Shown here piece after piece: positions 47,301 to 59,400 of a stretch of DNA of 64,000 nt. Position 1 is the stretch's first letter. Each line of letters begins with the position of its first letter. Location of the stretch: contig OY992839.1 in assembly GCA_963921425.1 (NCBI GenBank), positions 4,280,501-4,344,500 on the forward strand. Direction: 5' to 3'. The translations under genes and the position numbers were made by a program. The notes beneath the pieces are model-generated. The model searched no databases and was not told the DNA's origin. It saw only the letters and a list, made by a program, of their open reading frames with translations. Origin of the DNA: Dryas octopetala (Eukaryota; Streptophyta; Magnoliopsida; Rosales; Rosaceae).

Positions 47301-50186
47301 CAAATTTCTCCAAATTTCTTTCCCTTGGTGCAGAGTGTGCCTTGTACCATGCCAATGTTGATAGATTACATTGATAGTGATGTTTCTAGAATTTCCATTT
47401 TACCTAATAGATCTTGAAATGGGGACCACTGACTCTTCTAATTTGTTAACATATTTTGTTATGCCTTGCAGATTATAAGGCATCAAATGCCTAAGAATAG
47501 GAGGAGATCGAGTAGTCAACCACCACCAACATTTTTTGCAGAACCAATTACACAATCAAATTCATTTGTTGGAACTGAAGAGTACATTGCTCCTGTATGG
47601 TGATCTTCAACTATGGTTTAGGGTTTAAGGAACTTCATGTTACTTTTAATAGTGCATTAGACAGAAGGACATGTTTTGATTTCATGCAATTCTAGAATGA
47701 TTGGGTAAGAGCATCTCCAGTCCTTCCCTAAACATTTCCCCAAATTTAAATTTGGAGGAAAATGATATAAAATACAGCTCCAACCATTCCCTAAAATCTC
47801 CCCAAATGTGAGATTTCCCAAAAATTCTCCCCAAATCAAGTTGAATAGATGAGGCTCCTCAAACTCTCCCTAAACCTCTAATAGTGATATTTTAGACTAG
47901 AAACCCAAACAAAAAAAAGATTTAAGGAAAATATTAACTTTAGCATTGGAGAGCCCTTCCCCAAATCTAACTTTTTTTTCCCCTAACTAATCCTCAAATT
48001 GGAGAAAAATATAGGGAAACGACTGGAGATGCTATAACACCTTAAAAATGATTTGCATGAGTTTTATCAATGTACCACCTCTGATGTGGAGTGCACAAAT
48101 CAAAAGATTACAGAGAAAAAGTATGTTTGTACAACATAGTGTGCAGGACATGAATTTTCATGAGCAATTTATTTCATGCAGTAAGATATTAGTGTCCCAT
48201 ATGAGACACACACATACGTGCACAATTTTGACCTTTTCATCAACAGTAAGATATATGCGTCTGCTTCAGAAATGTAGCTGCACTGAGTTTATGTATGCAT
48301 CCTCTTAATCATGTTTATGAAATACTTAGATAACTATTAATCTGGTCAGCTACAATAGTATTCCAATAATGAATAATAATTTCATCTACCTATATCTTTT
48401 CAAAGTTCTCATAGGTGCTTGATTTCAGGAAATTATTACCGGTGCAAACCACAGCAGTGCTATTGATTGGTGGGCTCTTGGTAAGAACATGGGTGTGTGT
48501 GTGGATGCATATGCATGTGCTCGCTCGTGCATGCATGCATGATTGTTGACTTGTTTTCCTCCCAAATATGATAATGCTATAGTGCCTAAGCTGTAACTCT
48601 CTCCTTTTCTTTTTCTTTTTTCCTTGAGCTGTAACATTGCTAACAAATACTGTGTCTTCTACCATAAACAGCTCATGGCATGACAATAATATATATTTAT
48701 ATATAGATTTTTTACAAATTAGAATTTCTTGTTAAGTCTGATCATAAAATGTCTTATTATGAGTTCACCTGTATTTTGAAAACTAAGTTTAGCATTGCGT
48801 CATATATGTACATGAAGACCTGAAGTGTAAGCCTCTAATTTGCTATTTTAAATAAACAAATAAATTATTAGAAGCAGTCAGAGAGAAAAAATGAGTAACA
48901 GATGAAGTAGCTATATCAAATAACTGAGGATATATTAATGTAATGAAACAACAAAGATAATTAAGTCATCAGCACATATTGAATTATGTAAGCACTTTTA
49001 GTATGTTAAAAAAGTATTCGTGCTACTGGTACATATAGAGCATGGTTGGTCATTTGAAAAATATTTAAAAGGGTATGAAAAATTCATAACATGAAGCATA
49101 TGCCTCATGATGATCGAGATTCCTTCTTTCTTCAGAGCCCCAAGGCATTATAGGACCACCTGTTGTGAAATTAACTTTACGAATGCTTTTTCAAAACTAA
49201 CTTAATGACTTCTCAGAAGTGTCAACCATTGCAAGTTATTGTCATTCTGACACTAATCAAAGAATCAATTTTTCAAGTTCCACTACTTTGAAATTACTGT
49301 GGTCTCTCAAGTAAACCATATAGAAAAAACTTCCTATTATGGTTGAGACAAATAGGGGATCCATGTTGTCATAGAGTTTTTTTTGCCTCTGTTGGGTAGT
49401 TTGAAAAAGATGTAACAAATGATTTGTTCCATTTATTTCATGATATGGGTCTCTTAACTAATTTGCTTTGTAGAGGCCATCATACGTTTTATCATTAATG
49501 CTTTGAATTGATTTGTGTTTTGTATTCAGGTATTTTGTTGTATGAGATGCTATATGGCCGTACACCTTTCAGAGGTAAAAATAGACAGAGGACATTCGCC
49601 AACATCTTGCACAAAGATCTCACCTTTCCAAGCAGCATTCCGGTAAAATCGTTAAATCAAGCTATGCATTTGTACTATCATTTTGACTGCGTTTATAATG
49701 TCAATATATGAAGCTTCGTGCTAATTATGCACCCACTAACATAATTTAACGTTCCAGGTAAGCCTTTCAGCGCGGCAGTTGATCAATGCATTGTTGCAAA
49801 GAGATCCTGCCTCACGTTTAGGATCCAACACTGGTGCAAATGAAATCAAAGAGCATCCTTTCTTCCGGGGAATTAATTGGCCTTTGATCCGTTGCATGGT
49901 AGTAATACTTCCATCACTGTTTGAGGAATAATACTGATTTTTGAAATACCAATACTGGTCTAAAAAGCCTACCCAGGATTTAAAAAATATTAGTAAATTT
50001 CATAAAGGCAATTATATTATAATTTTCCATGCAATTGCATGCTTTAAAATCTGCGTGTTCTGTTTGCAGAGTCCTCCGCCATTAGATGTGCCTCTTCAGC
50101 CTTTCGGAAAAGATCCAAAGGCCAAGGATATAACGTGGGAAGATGACGGAGTTCTTGTAAATTCAATGGATATGGATATTTTCTAA
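38318..50186 (+). CDS. PHOT2: Phototropin 2 blue-light receptor kinase
   Basis: The 22 coding exons are 38318-39036, 39798-39980, 40074-40165, 40256-40541, 40724-40940, 41602-41672, 41975-42081, 42319-42368, 42466-42570, 43045-43104, 43394-43483, 43654-43730, 44631-44715, 44978-45058, 45275-45378, 46588-46637, 46861-46967, 47472-47594, 48429-48480, 49530-49642, 49758-49898 and 50070-50186, giving 1009 aa. LOV1 and LOV2 each have the flavin-adduct motif [12 protein letters not shown] with Cys240 (codon split TG|C by intron 1) and Cys522. The kinase has a Gly-rich loop GCGDTGS, Lys702 ([10 protein letters not shown]), Asp798 in YRDLKPEN and DFD at 816-818, the mark of plant AGC-VIII kinases. 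It ends [15 protein letters not shown]. The LOV domains bind FMN. Blue light frees the kinase at the plasma membrane and Golgi to drive phototropism, chloroplast avoidance and stomatal opening. PHOT2 rather than PHOT1 is chosen from the linker and tail. The N-terminal Ser/Thr-rich region is longer than in Arabidopsis PHOT2 (915 aa). Confidence 0.96.
47709..48034. mobile_element. MITE in PHOT2 intron 18 (Tourist/PIF-Harbinger-like)
   Basis: Left end GAGCATCTCCAGTCCTTCCC, right end read inward AGCATCTCCAGTCGTTTCCC. The element is about 325 bp with repeated CTCCCCAAAT words inside. A TAA abuts the left end and a TAA lies within two bases of the right end, fitting a 3-bp target duplication. There is no coding capacity. 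It sits inside the intron between 47594 and 48429, clear of the splice sites. Confidence 0.7.
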
Positions 50187-51576
50187 AGGTTCAGTTTAGT
50201 TACTTGTAGAAACAGAGATTAGAACCATGTCTAGTGACTCTATTTGCTGCTGATTCAGAATACTTGATGTTCTGCTGCCCCTGCTAATACAAGAAAATTT
50301 ATGGTATCTGATTCTTGTTGCACTCTGTCCTTATATTTTTCCTTTTCTTAACTTTGCAGGACTATCACAATGTTATGGATGGAATTATGTGGTGCGTTAC
50401 TGGACAAGATCTTTCGGCCCAACCTTCGTTTTGAGCGAATGGGGGGCTACCTTGCCTTAGAAGCATGAAATTTCAGATCTTTGAGGTCGAGAGAAACAGC
50501 TCAGAGAGTCAACATGGGGTTATTTTGGTTGTCTGGGTTGGGTTCATTAGAGGTTGTGTCAGGAACCAACCAGAGAATTACACAAAATATATTTACCCGC
50601 GAATAAATGTTCTTAATTATATCAAAATCAATTAATGCTATTTAGCTATAATGTTGATGTGAATGGATATTCTAACTTCATAAGAGGTCCATGTTTTATC
50701 TTCACTGTTTTTTAACTGAACTGAGGGAGAGGACAGAGGGGCAAAGGATGAGGCTGATCAAAACAAAACGAGCTGACGATGATCCAGCCTAAGCTACAAC
50801 CTACAAGAGGGATACCCTAAGGATGCCATGAATTGAAAATTTTTTTCAAAAAAAATTTGTTTCATTCCAATGCACGCCATGCTATTGTCATGTATTGTAA
50901 AATAAAATTTTAAAGTTTATTATTTTATTATAAAATACAAACAAATAGTTTTTTTTTTTTTTTTTTTAAGGTTTAGACACATGATGATGCGCTATCACCG
51001 TCCTAGTGACATCATAATCTTTGCTGCCACACTTGCCACTACACACCTGCCATCCCATCTCCCTCACTATTCAAGCAATTCCTCAGAAGTCAATACATTC
51101 TTCTATATGCTAACATTGGGGATAATTCCAAATTCAATTCTTAATGCCTTCATCTCAAGGAATTTTAAAGGAGCAGTCAAATTATTAAAGGGAGAAGTAC
51201 ATTTAGTGAAACTTGCACTGGTGGTATCAAAACACAAAAGGAGAGATATTGAAACACTGAAAAACGTTGATATACATCAGTGAGGGCTTGGTGATTTGCA
51301 AATTATTTATTCTATTGTTGACAATGCTACCGGGTCCAGTTGCAGAGATTTGAACAGCAAAACAAGGCCTCAAATGTCAATGAATCAGCCACACAAAAAG
51401 TACAAAGGTTTGCCCACAGAGCAATGTAGTATAGAATCCTTGAAAAGACATACATAACTGAAAAAATGCGCATCAGTTATCGTAAAGGAATTCCAAAATA
51501 TTAATGACCATATCAATACAGAAAAATTTCAATTTGAATTAATACAACAGGTGACCATATATGCTTATCTCCTTCC
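50187..51576. other. Spacer between PHOT2 and AP-1 sigma (convergent 3' ends)
   Basis: PHOT2 3' UTR (to about 50.7 kb), a T-run near 50949-50968 and an open stretch 50981-51283 with no recognised domain. The 3' UTR of the AP-1 sigma gene lies just before 51577. Nothing else is seen. Confidence 0.5.
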
Positions 51577-53036
51577 CTACTTGGTGGCCTGCGCGATTAT
51601 GTTACTTATTGAACTAGCCTGCTCTTTTGCAGTCTCCACCAATGAATCCTACAACCCAGTAATATAATTCAATTAGCAGTATTGGAATACTTGACAATAA
51701 ATGGCACTGATCTAAGAATAACCATACCTGTGCAGCTATCAACCGTGCAACTGTTTTCTTGCTCGACTCTTGAAGTTCACCAGCAATCAAAAGTTCATCC
51801 AGTATATAGTAGGCCTTCCATGTTTAACAGTAGCAAACAATCAAGCCAAATGTTAATATAATATAAAATACATCAGAAAATTGTAATTTGATAACTGGAG
51901 CAGATTTTGAGTGACCCCTTTTATGGCATTGATTATTAACAAAATAGCAACATGTGGAAAAGACAACTTATCCTTGAAATACAATTTCTAGAAACAAAAC
52001 TTTTGACCATTAAACAAGCACAGCATACATACCTTGTGGAAGTTAAAGATCAAATCCAATTCACAGACCTGTAAGCATGAATGAATTACTACAAGAACAT
52101 CCTTTATCAAATGGAATGAAGAATATAATGACACATTTTACTCACACTGCCAAAGTATCGGTCGAGAATCTCAACATAATGATGAATTACTTCAAGGACC
52201 TCCAATTCATTATCTTCTTGATCAATACACATGCAGAAATACAGACTAGCATATCTGCATAACACATTCACAGAATCAAATCAGTAACAAAGTCCTATAA
52301 GGCAACTCACAAAAGATATTATCCTTAGAAGAGCAAAACCACAGTCATATCTGTCCATCACCTTTTATAAACAACTCTGTATCCCCTCCAGTCCACAAAA
52401 TTACAGAGCTTCGGACCTCGTGCAAGAATTACTCCACTGAGCTCACGAAGGACCTTTTCAAAATGCATGAACATACAGACATAGTGATTAACAATGTGAT
52501 AAATTAGTGAATCTTAAACAACCCACAAAATTAGATGGAAAAGCCAATACCTTAGTTCTTTCCTTTTGGGTATAAGGAGAATACCATTTTGTCAACCTGA
52601 CTTTTCCTTGTCTACTTATAAGAAGCACAAATTGAATCTACAACATAAACCATCAGATCAGCAAAGAAAGTAAAAACCCATATAAATCAATAAACGCAAG
52701 CATAGAAACGCTGTCAAAAGCACCACTACCATAGCAAATACGAAACCAAGAAAATTTGCATACTTTGCGGTGATGGAAAAGATGGATCACATTTTATTTC
52801 TACAACTATAACTGCCCAGATTTTGCTCATAAAAAATCAAATTCAAAAAAGCCCAATAAAGCCAAAAACTAGATGGAAATTCGCTACTTCAAAACAGATC
52901 TAATATTTTAAACAACCCAATCTAGGAATTGAGGTATGAAGACGAAAAGAGGTAAATACATAATCGAATCAATATGGGGTTTGGGAAATCGTAGATGTTT
53001 TCGAATAAACAAAGAGAATTCAGTTTGAATTACCAT
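51577..53036 (-). CDS. AP19: AP-1 clathrin adaptor small (sigma) subunit
   Basis: The seven coding exons on the minus strand are 53034-53036 (only the ATG), 52551-52637, 52362-52453, 52146-52254, 52033-52068, 51728-51814 and 51577-51648, giving 161 aa, exactly the family length. The product begins [20 protein letters not shown] and continues [69 protein letters not shown] and [13 protein letters not shown]. It is the longin-fold small chain of the AP-1 complex, which helps sort dileucine-motif cargo into clathrin vesicles at the trans-Golgi network. All introns are GT-AG. The start codon is the last three bases of exon 1, immediately followed by GTAATT. Confidence 0.95.
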
Positions 53037-53342
53037 AGCTTCGTTCTTTATCTGGCGATCGGATGCTTAGTATTCAGAGCTCGAAGCTTCCCCCAACCCA
53101 CCTGAGCTCGATAATGTTTCCCCAACTTTAACTCTGAATGAAAATGGATTCTGAAGTTGGGCCGTGCCTCTCAGGCTGGGCCCAGCAAGAGCCAGGTATA
53201 AGTCCAGGTTTTGCAGCAAGCCAACTTCTGGGCCCACAGAAAAGCCCATAAGATATCAAATTGAAAGAGTCAAAGTCAATCAAATTTACAGCCAAAACAT
53301 AAGGTTTGACGTCCGTACTTCTTATATGTGACTAATTTTGTA

Positions 53343-53724
53343 GAGTACTGTTATTTGCATACCCATTTTCATTTTACTACACACCCTTTTCTCACTTCAC
53401 ACCTCTTTTTCATTTTGATTTTTCTAATTTCTTAAAACACACTTTCAAAATATTTAAAATACCCTCATTTACACACACACACAAAAAAAAACTAAAATCC
53501 AGCCAGCCGACCCCTACCCCAATGCCAACCCATCCTAAACCTCGGTGACTATCGCCGATAGTTCAACTCGATGGCCTCGTTATCTCTCTACTTCCCTTTC
53601 TCTCCTTTATGTCTCACTCTAGTCTGTTGCAAGGGTCGGTGACCTTGATGGCCTCAAGATCGGTGGTTGGGTCCCTCGATCTGGAAGCTGGATAGAGAGG
53701 AGAGAGAAGCCAGACAAAGAAAGG

Positions 53725-53768
<44 letters not shown>

Positions 53769-53999
53769 AGATATATATATATAGAAGGAGAGAGAAAGGG
53801 ATGCCAATGGATTGAACCGCAGGCGACTGTGGCGGCGTGTGGCGGAGTCAAGGTCAGGGGTGGGGTCTAGACTTGGGTGGCTGAGTTAGGGTGTGTTGTC
53901 CTTTTTGGTAATTTAGGTTTGGGTGAAAATGGTAATTTACTAAATAAGTGGGGAGGGGTGTGTAATGAAAGAAAATAGGGTGTGCAAATAGCAGCCCTC
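53343..53999. mobile_element. Non-autonomous TIR element (8-bp target duplication)
   Basis: This 657-bp element has ends GAGTACTGTTATTTGCATAC and, inverted, GAGGGCTGCTATTTGCACAC. Arm similarity continues through CATTTTACTACACACCC-like sequence. The flanks carry ATTTTGTA at 53335-53342 and 54000-54007, an 8-bp duplication that fits hAT (or a Mutator variant). Inside are an (AG)n run (about 53728-53762) and a short (TA)n. Confidence 0.82.
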
Positions 54000-54021
54000 A
54001 TTTTGTATTGTAAATAATTTA

Positions 54022-54540
54022 GAGCAAATTACAATTTACAACCCTAAGGTTTGAGGTGTTACACAACTTGCACCTCATAGTTTCAATTTTTTTAATTTAG
54101 TACCTAACGTTTTGATTTACTTACAATTTACTAATGCCATATTTTTTACTGTCTAATTATACGTTAATTGATGACTTGACAGTTGTGAATCCCATATTTT
54201 TGCCAATCTGTAAGACCGAATGACTTTCTGCATGCGCATTTTCAGTACATCAAGTTTGATACGGATTTTGGAAAGTCATTTAAAACCCAAAAATTTATAA
54301 CAAATTGCTGAAGCGCTTCTTATAGGATAGTCTGGGAGGTCATTCAGCCTTACAAGTCAACAAAATGTGGAACCCACAATTGTCATATCATCAATCAACG
54401 TCTAATTAGACAGTCAAATAGACGACAGTAGTCAATTGTAAGTAAATAAAAACGTTATGTACTAAATTGAAAAAATTGAAACAAGATGGTGCAAGTTGTA
54501 AAATCCTCAAAACCTAATGGATGTAGATTGTACTTTGCTC
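54022..54540. mobile_element. Non-autonomous Mutator-like element with long TIRs
   Basis: This 519-bp element has ends GAGCAAATTACAATTTACAA and, inverted, GAGCAAAGTACAATCTACAT. The arms stay similar for roughly 110 or more bases (for example TTTAGTACNTAACGTTTTNATTTAC). It is flanked by AATAATTTA (54013-54021) and AATAAGTTA (54541-54549), a 9-bp duplication with one mismatch. There is no transposase. Confidence 0.85.
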
Positions 54541-55036
54541 AATAAGTTAATAGTAAATGTCTGATCATAAATATCACAACATTGGTATGAATAAGTTTTG
54601 TAGTTATCCTATTATGATAAGTTTGTCATCATAATAAATTTACTCTTCATATAAAATGCATGATATTGATAACCATGTCACCATAATATATGTATATATA
54701 TATATATACAATTCTTCTTTATTAAAATTAATCGCAGTCCAGATATGCCCAATTAGTTTCTTTTAGTATTAACGTTGAAGTATAAGCATTCGAATGTTCG
54801 ATACAATTTTACATTTCCACAATTAACTGTATTAGAGAATTTATATGTATATATATATAATTATTTGAGAAATTTAGCTGAAACAGCATGTATGTATGTA
54901 AATATGTTACATGTACAAATAAAGATAAAGATTGGTACTCCTCATAAACATTGTTAATTATTATGATCGATCAAAATATGCTCAAAGTCCGTCTCCAAAT
55001 TTCGACCAAAAAAAAAAAAAAAAAGTCCGTCTCCAA

Positions 55037-55326
55037 CATGTTGATTCAGGTACTCCTCCATTATTTTGTACTTCATGCGCTGGGTTGACCGTTGACCTAA
55101 CCCTTCATCATCATCAACAAACATACAACATCAGATGTCATACTATTCATTTGTCAAGCTAATTTTTATCATCAATATCCCTCATGTTGATTCAGGTACT
55201 CCTCCATTATTTTTGCAAATTAATTAACCAAAGGTTGACCTAACCCATCATCATCATCAACAAACATATAACATCAGATGTCATACTATTCATTTGTCAA
55301 ACTAATTTTTATTATCAATATCCCTC
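55037..55326. repeat. Two-copy tandem repeat, about 146 bp per unit
   Basis: CATGTTGATTCAGGTACTCC to CATCAATATCCCT at about 55037-55182 is repeated at 55183-55326. The units share TGACCTAACC, CATCATCATCAACAAACATA and CATCAGATGTCATACTATTC. The units differ mainly in a short central stretch. Confidence 0.9.
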
Positions 55327-55801
55327 ATGAAAAATAAAATAAAATAAAAACAATTAAAATCTATATGATATGAAACATACACCAGCAGCTAGAACAAAAT
55401 GCCTTGTTGATTTTTTCTGTTATGCAACTGCCTTTGTAAGAAAAATTTTATCATACAAATACCATATTATATATACAAACACACTTTTACCTCTTACATT
55501 TTGAACTCTTAATAAAAAAAAAAAAATAAAAAAAAAAAAACTCCTACATTTTGAGTCTTTTGACTATGAAAATATAGATCATTCTACCCTTAAATCAATT
55601 TGTATGTCATAAATGTAAAATGCTTATGATATAGACGAACCGATCTTATAAATGTTGAAGCAGCTATATAACAATCAATTACATGAGCCCTGATCTCAAC
55701 CAAAAAAGAAAAACAAAAAGAAAATCTGACGCCTTGCCTCCCTCTACAACAATCCCCTCTAGAAAAAATTAAGAACTAATTAATAATTGAGATCAAGAAA
55801 A

Positions 55802-56308
55802 TTAATAATGCCAAGAAAGACCATTAATGTATGAGGATGTGGTAGTATCTGGGATATCATCATCCCATTTTGCATGAGAAGTATTTACATTGAAGAACAA
55901 GGACCTGCAAAGTGGGCAGGTGAAGTGATTTCTGTCCATCCACCTCTCAATGCAGTCCATGTGGAAAACATGCCCACACTTGCTCAACTGGCTCACCACA
56001 TCTTCCTTCTCAAACTCCACCAAGCAAATTGAACATGTCTCTTCCAGAACTTGTCCAGTCCTCCCTTTAGTACTAGTACTATTGTCCTGAGTTTGCAGCA
56101 ACAAGTCTTCAAACCTAGCCACTGGTAGACTAAACTGGCTGCAGCACATATAGTCCTCCTCTGGCTGCTTGCAGTCACTGAAAAACAGGACATGACCCAA
56201 TACTCTGGCCACAGCTCTCTTCATTTGCATGAATGGGACCCAAAAACATGTGTAGAAAAAAATGGCGGCCATGCTCAAACTTGACTGAGAAACCATTAGA
56301 CATATCAT
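55802..56308 (-). CDS. RING-H2 zinc-finger protein, probable E3 ubiquitin ligase
   Basis: A single intronless frame of 168 aa. The N-terminal part is hydrophobic (MAAIFFYTCFWVPF), consistent with a membrane anchor or signal. The C-terminal half has a complete RING-H2 finger with C92, C95, C111, H113, H116, C119, C131 and C134, in motifs CSICLVEFEKED, CGHVFHMDCIERW and CPLC. This pattern fits the small RHA1/BRH1-like plant RING-H2 group. Those recruit an E2 enzyme and ubiquitinate substrates unknown here. The first ATG is used; a second in-frame ATG is at codon 5. A RING gene (At4g38140, recalled) lies beside the PPR/mTERF pair in Arabidopsis, which supports this being its counterpart. Confidence 0.88.
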   Translation of the reverse strand: MICLMVSQSSLSMAAIFFYTCFWVPFMQMKRAVARVLGHVLFFSDCKQPEEDYMCCSQFSLPVARFEDLLLQTQDNSTSTKGRTGQVLEETCSICLVEFEKEDVVSQLSKCGHVFHMDCIERWMDRNHFTCPLCRSLFFNVNTSHAKWDDDIPDTTTSSYINGLSWHY

Positions 56309-56430
56309 TTTTGCTAGCTTTTTAATTCAAGCAATTCTCAACCCTTTTGCTCTTTCACTCCCAAAGTTCCAAAATTTTGTGATTTTGTGTGAGTAATGCA
56401 GTGTAGGCTAATGAAACTAATCAAGGCACT

Positions 56431-56440
56431 GGTTTTTATA
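56431..56440 (-). promoter_or_regulatory. TATA box of the RING-H2 gene
   Basis: On the minus strand TATAAAAACC lies about 125 bases upstream of the ATG at 56308. A similar phrase (GTTGCTATATAAAGG on the minus strand, about 56482-56496) occurs further upstream within a short local repeat of CAACTGGTTT. Confidence 0.55.
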
Positions 56441-59400
56441 GCAACTGGTTTGTGAGTAATAAAGGACCCCATGTAACCCTTTATATAGCAACTGGTTTTT
56501 GGGTGCTAAATGTTAATCCATATAGGCTTAAAAAACAATTTAAACGTATTAGTTTCTTAGCAGTTAGCTCTGACTTTTGGAGGTGGAGGTTTTCAAATTA
56601 ATATAAGTGTTTGATATGATTATATATTATTATATAATTATATATATCTATATATATATTGCAAGTCAAGTGTGTGAGTCTCTGTGCTTCATATGCATTT
56701 GTATTCTAAATTATATATCGTACTTTGAAATTGGCGGGGAAGCAGGGCCGGCGCCGACCCCACATCCTCACAGTCTTTGATTAAATATATAAAAAATGTT
56801 CAAGTTAATTAAACAAGTACAACTTGTGTCTAATTCACTTATAATGGTAATTAGCAAGTACTTTAAACCTTGAATGAAACAATAAATAATGGGTTTAATT
56901 TATTGGGAAGCTCTTGTTAGTTGATGGAGCGTGAATAATGCATTCCATAATTATTATTATTTTGGTAATTAGTGTTACATTAGACATGCAAACACCAGAG
57001 AAGGCGAGAAGCAGTGTAGTTTATCATTTTGTGTTGAAGACTTACTGTCCAACCACTGCACCACTGCAGAGACTTCTTATTAGACAGGCAAATTATGCAT
57101 AAGACCCACCCTATAAAGCCTATTAGCCTAGTTAGCTACAAACAACTTTAATTGCCACTATGCCAAGAACCAAAATTTTAGTTATCTATGCTAAATTGAC
57201 TGATATAGATATTCACAAAGTCCAAGTATGATTTCATTAGTTAGATATAGTTACATGGTTTTCTTTATAAAAATCTATATGTAATGAGTGTATGTATACA
57301 TTCATTCTCTTATTCACAATTTCTTCACTATTTATTATGAAAGAGAGAAGGTGTATACGTACCCATAATTTCAATTTATCTCCTTTAAGTTGAGATGACC
57401 GTCTATTTTGTGATTTTCAAATCTTTTTATAATTTCTATGTTGATATTGTACCTTTATCTAAAATTATGTGGTTTCAGTCTCCATTAATTATCTTTCTAA
57501 AACAAACTTTATTGGTTATAACTACAACACGAAAAATCTGAGTATATAATTTCTGATGGCATACCATAGACCTTAATAGACAAAACCAAGCTCAAATGAC
57601 TCCGTAATTGGCTCCTTGACGCAGGTTGATATAAAGTACTTGTATATAAAATGTAAAATTAATAATGAACTTTTCAATGTGCACATGATTTGGGAAGTTT
57701 CATGCTATAATAAGAAAACTACATTAGTTCTAATTTTGATATGCATATAAACAAAACAAGCATGTGCTTCTATATATAAAACTTTTAGAGCCTATTCCAA
57801 ATTTTGAGTCGTATTAATTTATTAATGTATCCCCATAAAAAATAAATAAATTATTAATGTTCAATGTACTAATTACATCAGTAAGTAATACTTAATGTAT
57901 TAATTAACAATACAATCATCATGGGATCAACTAATGTGATTGAAACTGCATGCAGTTCTTATATATACATGATGTGATTTCCCACATGATGAAATTATTG
58001 TTTGTTGATAATATAAAACTATTTGTATCACATTCACTTATCACATCTAATAATAGAGATAAGATACATTTATGTGAATCTCACCTCTATCAAAACGGAA
58101 TGAACAATGTGAGAAATAAATACAGTCCAAATAACAACAATCACGATTACTATGAGGTTGATTAAAATATGTTGAAATATCTAGCCCATCCTAAATTGAA
58201 GGGACAATTTCATCTAGCCTAAGTATGCCCACAGACTACCTTAAACTAGCAGGGGAAAGAAATAAATAAATAAAAGCCGACCAAATCACAAAGATCTTAT
58301 AGGGCAAAGAGGGGAGAATTTTGTGGGTGAGTTGGTTAAATTATGAGTAGTTTATAATATCAAAACTCCTTTCAAGAGGAGATGTATCTCCTTCTTGACA
58401 ATTTGCTCACTTGGAATAAACAATAGCCGACCATATATGAGTCATTGAGTTTCCCACAGCAGCCGGAGGACTACTCATCCCAGACAGACGCCAAGTCGCC
58501 AACCCCATTACTCTTTTGTGAAATGTGAACAAACATACATGCGCGGAGTAGTGCTCCTTCCACAAAGCCTTCTTGGGTTGGCAACAAATGTGACCAAAAG
58601 CGTGTGCTTATGGCAAGAGAGGATGAATAGTGATCTTACATGTTCTACAAGCTTGGGAGCATCTTTTGAGCTACTTAAATTCTTTTTTGTGCAACCAAAT
58701 ATACGTGTGATGTAATAATTGTTAATTTGATATACATTGTTAATACATTTCTTAAAAAATTTAAGCTCTAGTTTCAGGAGGCAAGGTGGCAATGAGTTCA
58801 ATATCTTCAATCCTTTTTGGGTATTCTCCACTTTTTTGTTTTTTTTTTGTTAGTTTGATATACATTATTATTAGCATATTTTCTTAAGCTTTAAGCTTGT
58901 GGCATCTAGTGCATAACATGATATTAGAGTTCTGGTTTCAAAAAGTCATGAGTTGAATGTTTACAATCACAGTTCCTACCTTTTTGTTAGTTTGTGAAAT
59001 TGCACCTATATGTTTCTCTCTATATGTTGCACGTTTGGGAAAATGTTAGCTTGATAAATGGAAATGAATTCTATACGTGACATTGCTTCCCTTGTTGTCC
59101 TATAATACAACAAAGCTCACGTTAAAAATTAAGCAATGCCAAAGCAACTGGGGTATTCTTTACTTGTTAAACCAACTTGTAGAAGTATATTACATACCTT
59201 CTATGGGTTGTTGAAAGATGTGTTACCACCCACCAAAGTTTGAGGTCTGTTGAGGATTTTGATTTCAGTACAAGAATTTGAGACATGTCCTCTTGAATCC
59301 AAGCCAAGGTCCAACTTGGTTTGGACATCTAACTAGTCAGTTAAAATTAATATCATAACTTCTTAAAGTTCACTAATTTCTGTTCACAAGTCTCTATTTA

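Larger units (their letters stand above)
53037..55801. other. Spacer rich in small repeats between AP-1 sigma and the RING gene
   Basis: After the AP-1 sigma 5' region come two TIR elements almost side by side (53343-53999 and 54022-54540), (TA)n runs near 54697-54710 and 54848-54860, a two-copy tandem repeat (55037-55326) and A-rich runs near 55012 and 55520. No gene is seen. Confidence 0.6.

Noticed and set aside
50981-51283. 100-codon plus-strand open frame downstream of PHOT2
   Set aside because: No domain, no neighbouring splice pattern and weak composition, so it was left as spacer.
58508-58831. 107-codon minus-strand open frame
   Set aside because: The translation resembles no family I know and lacks a promoter or splice context.
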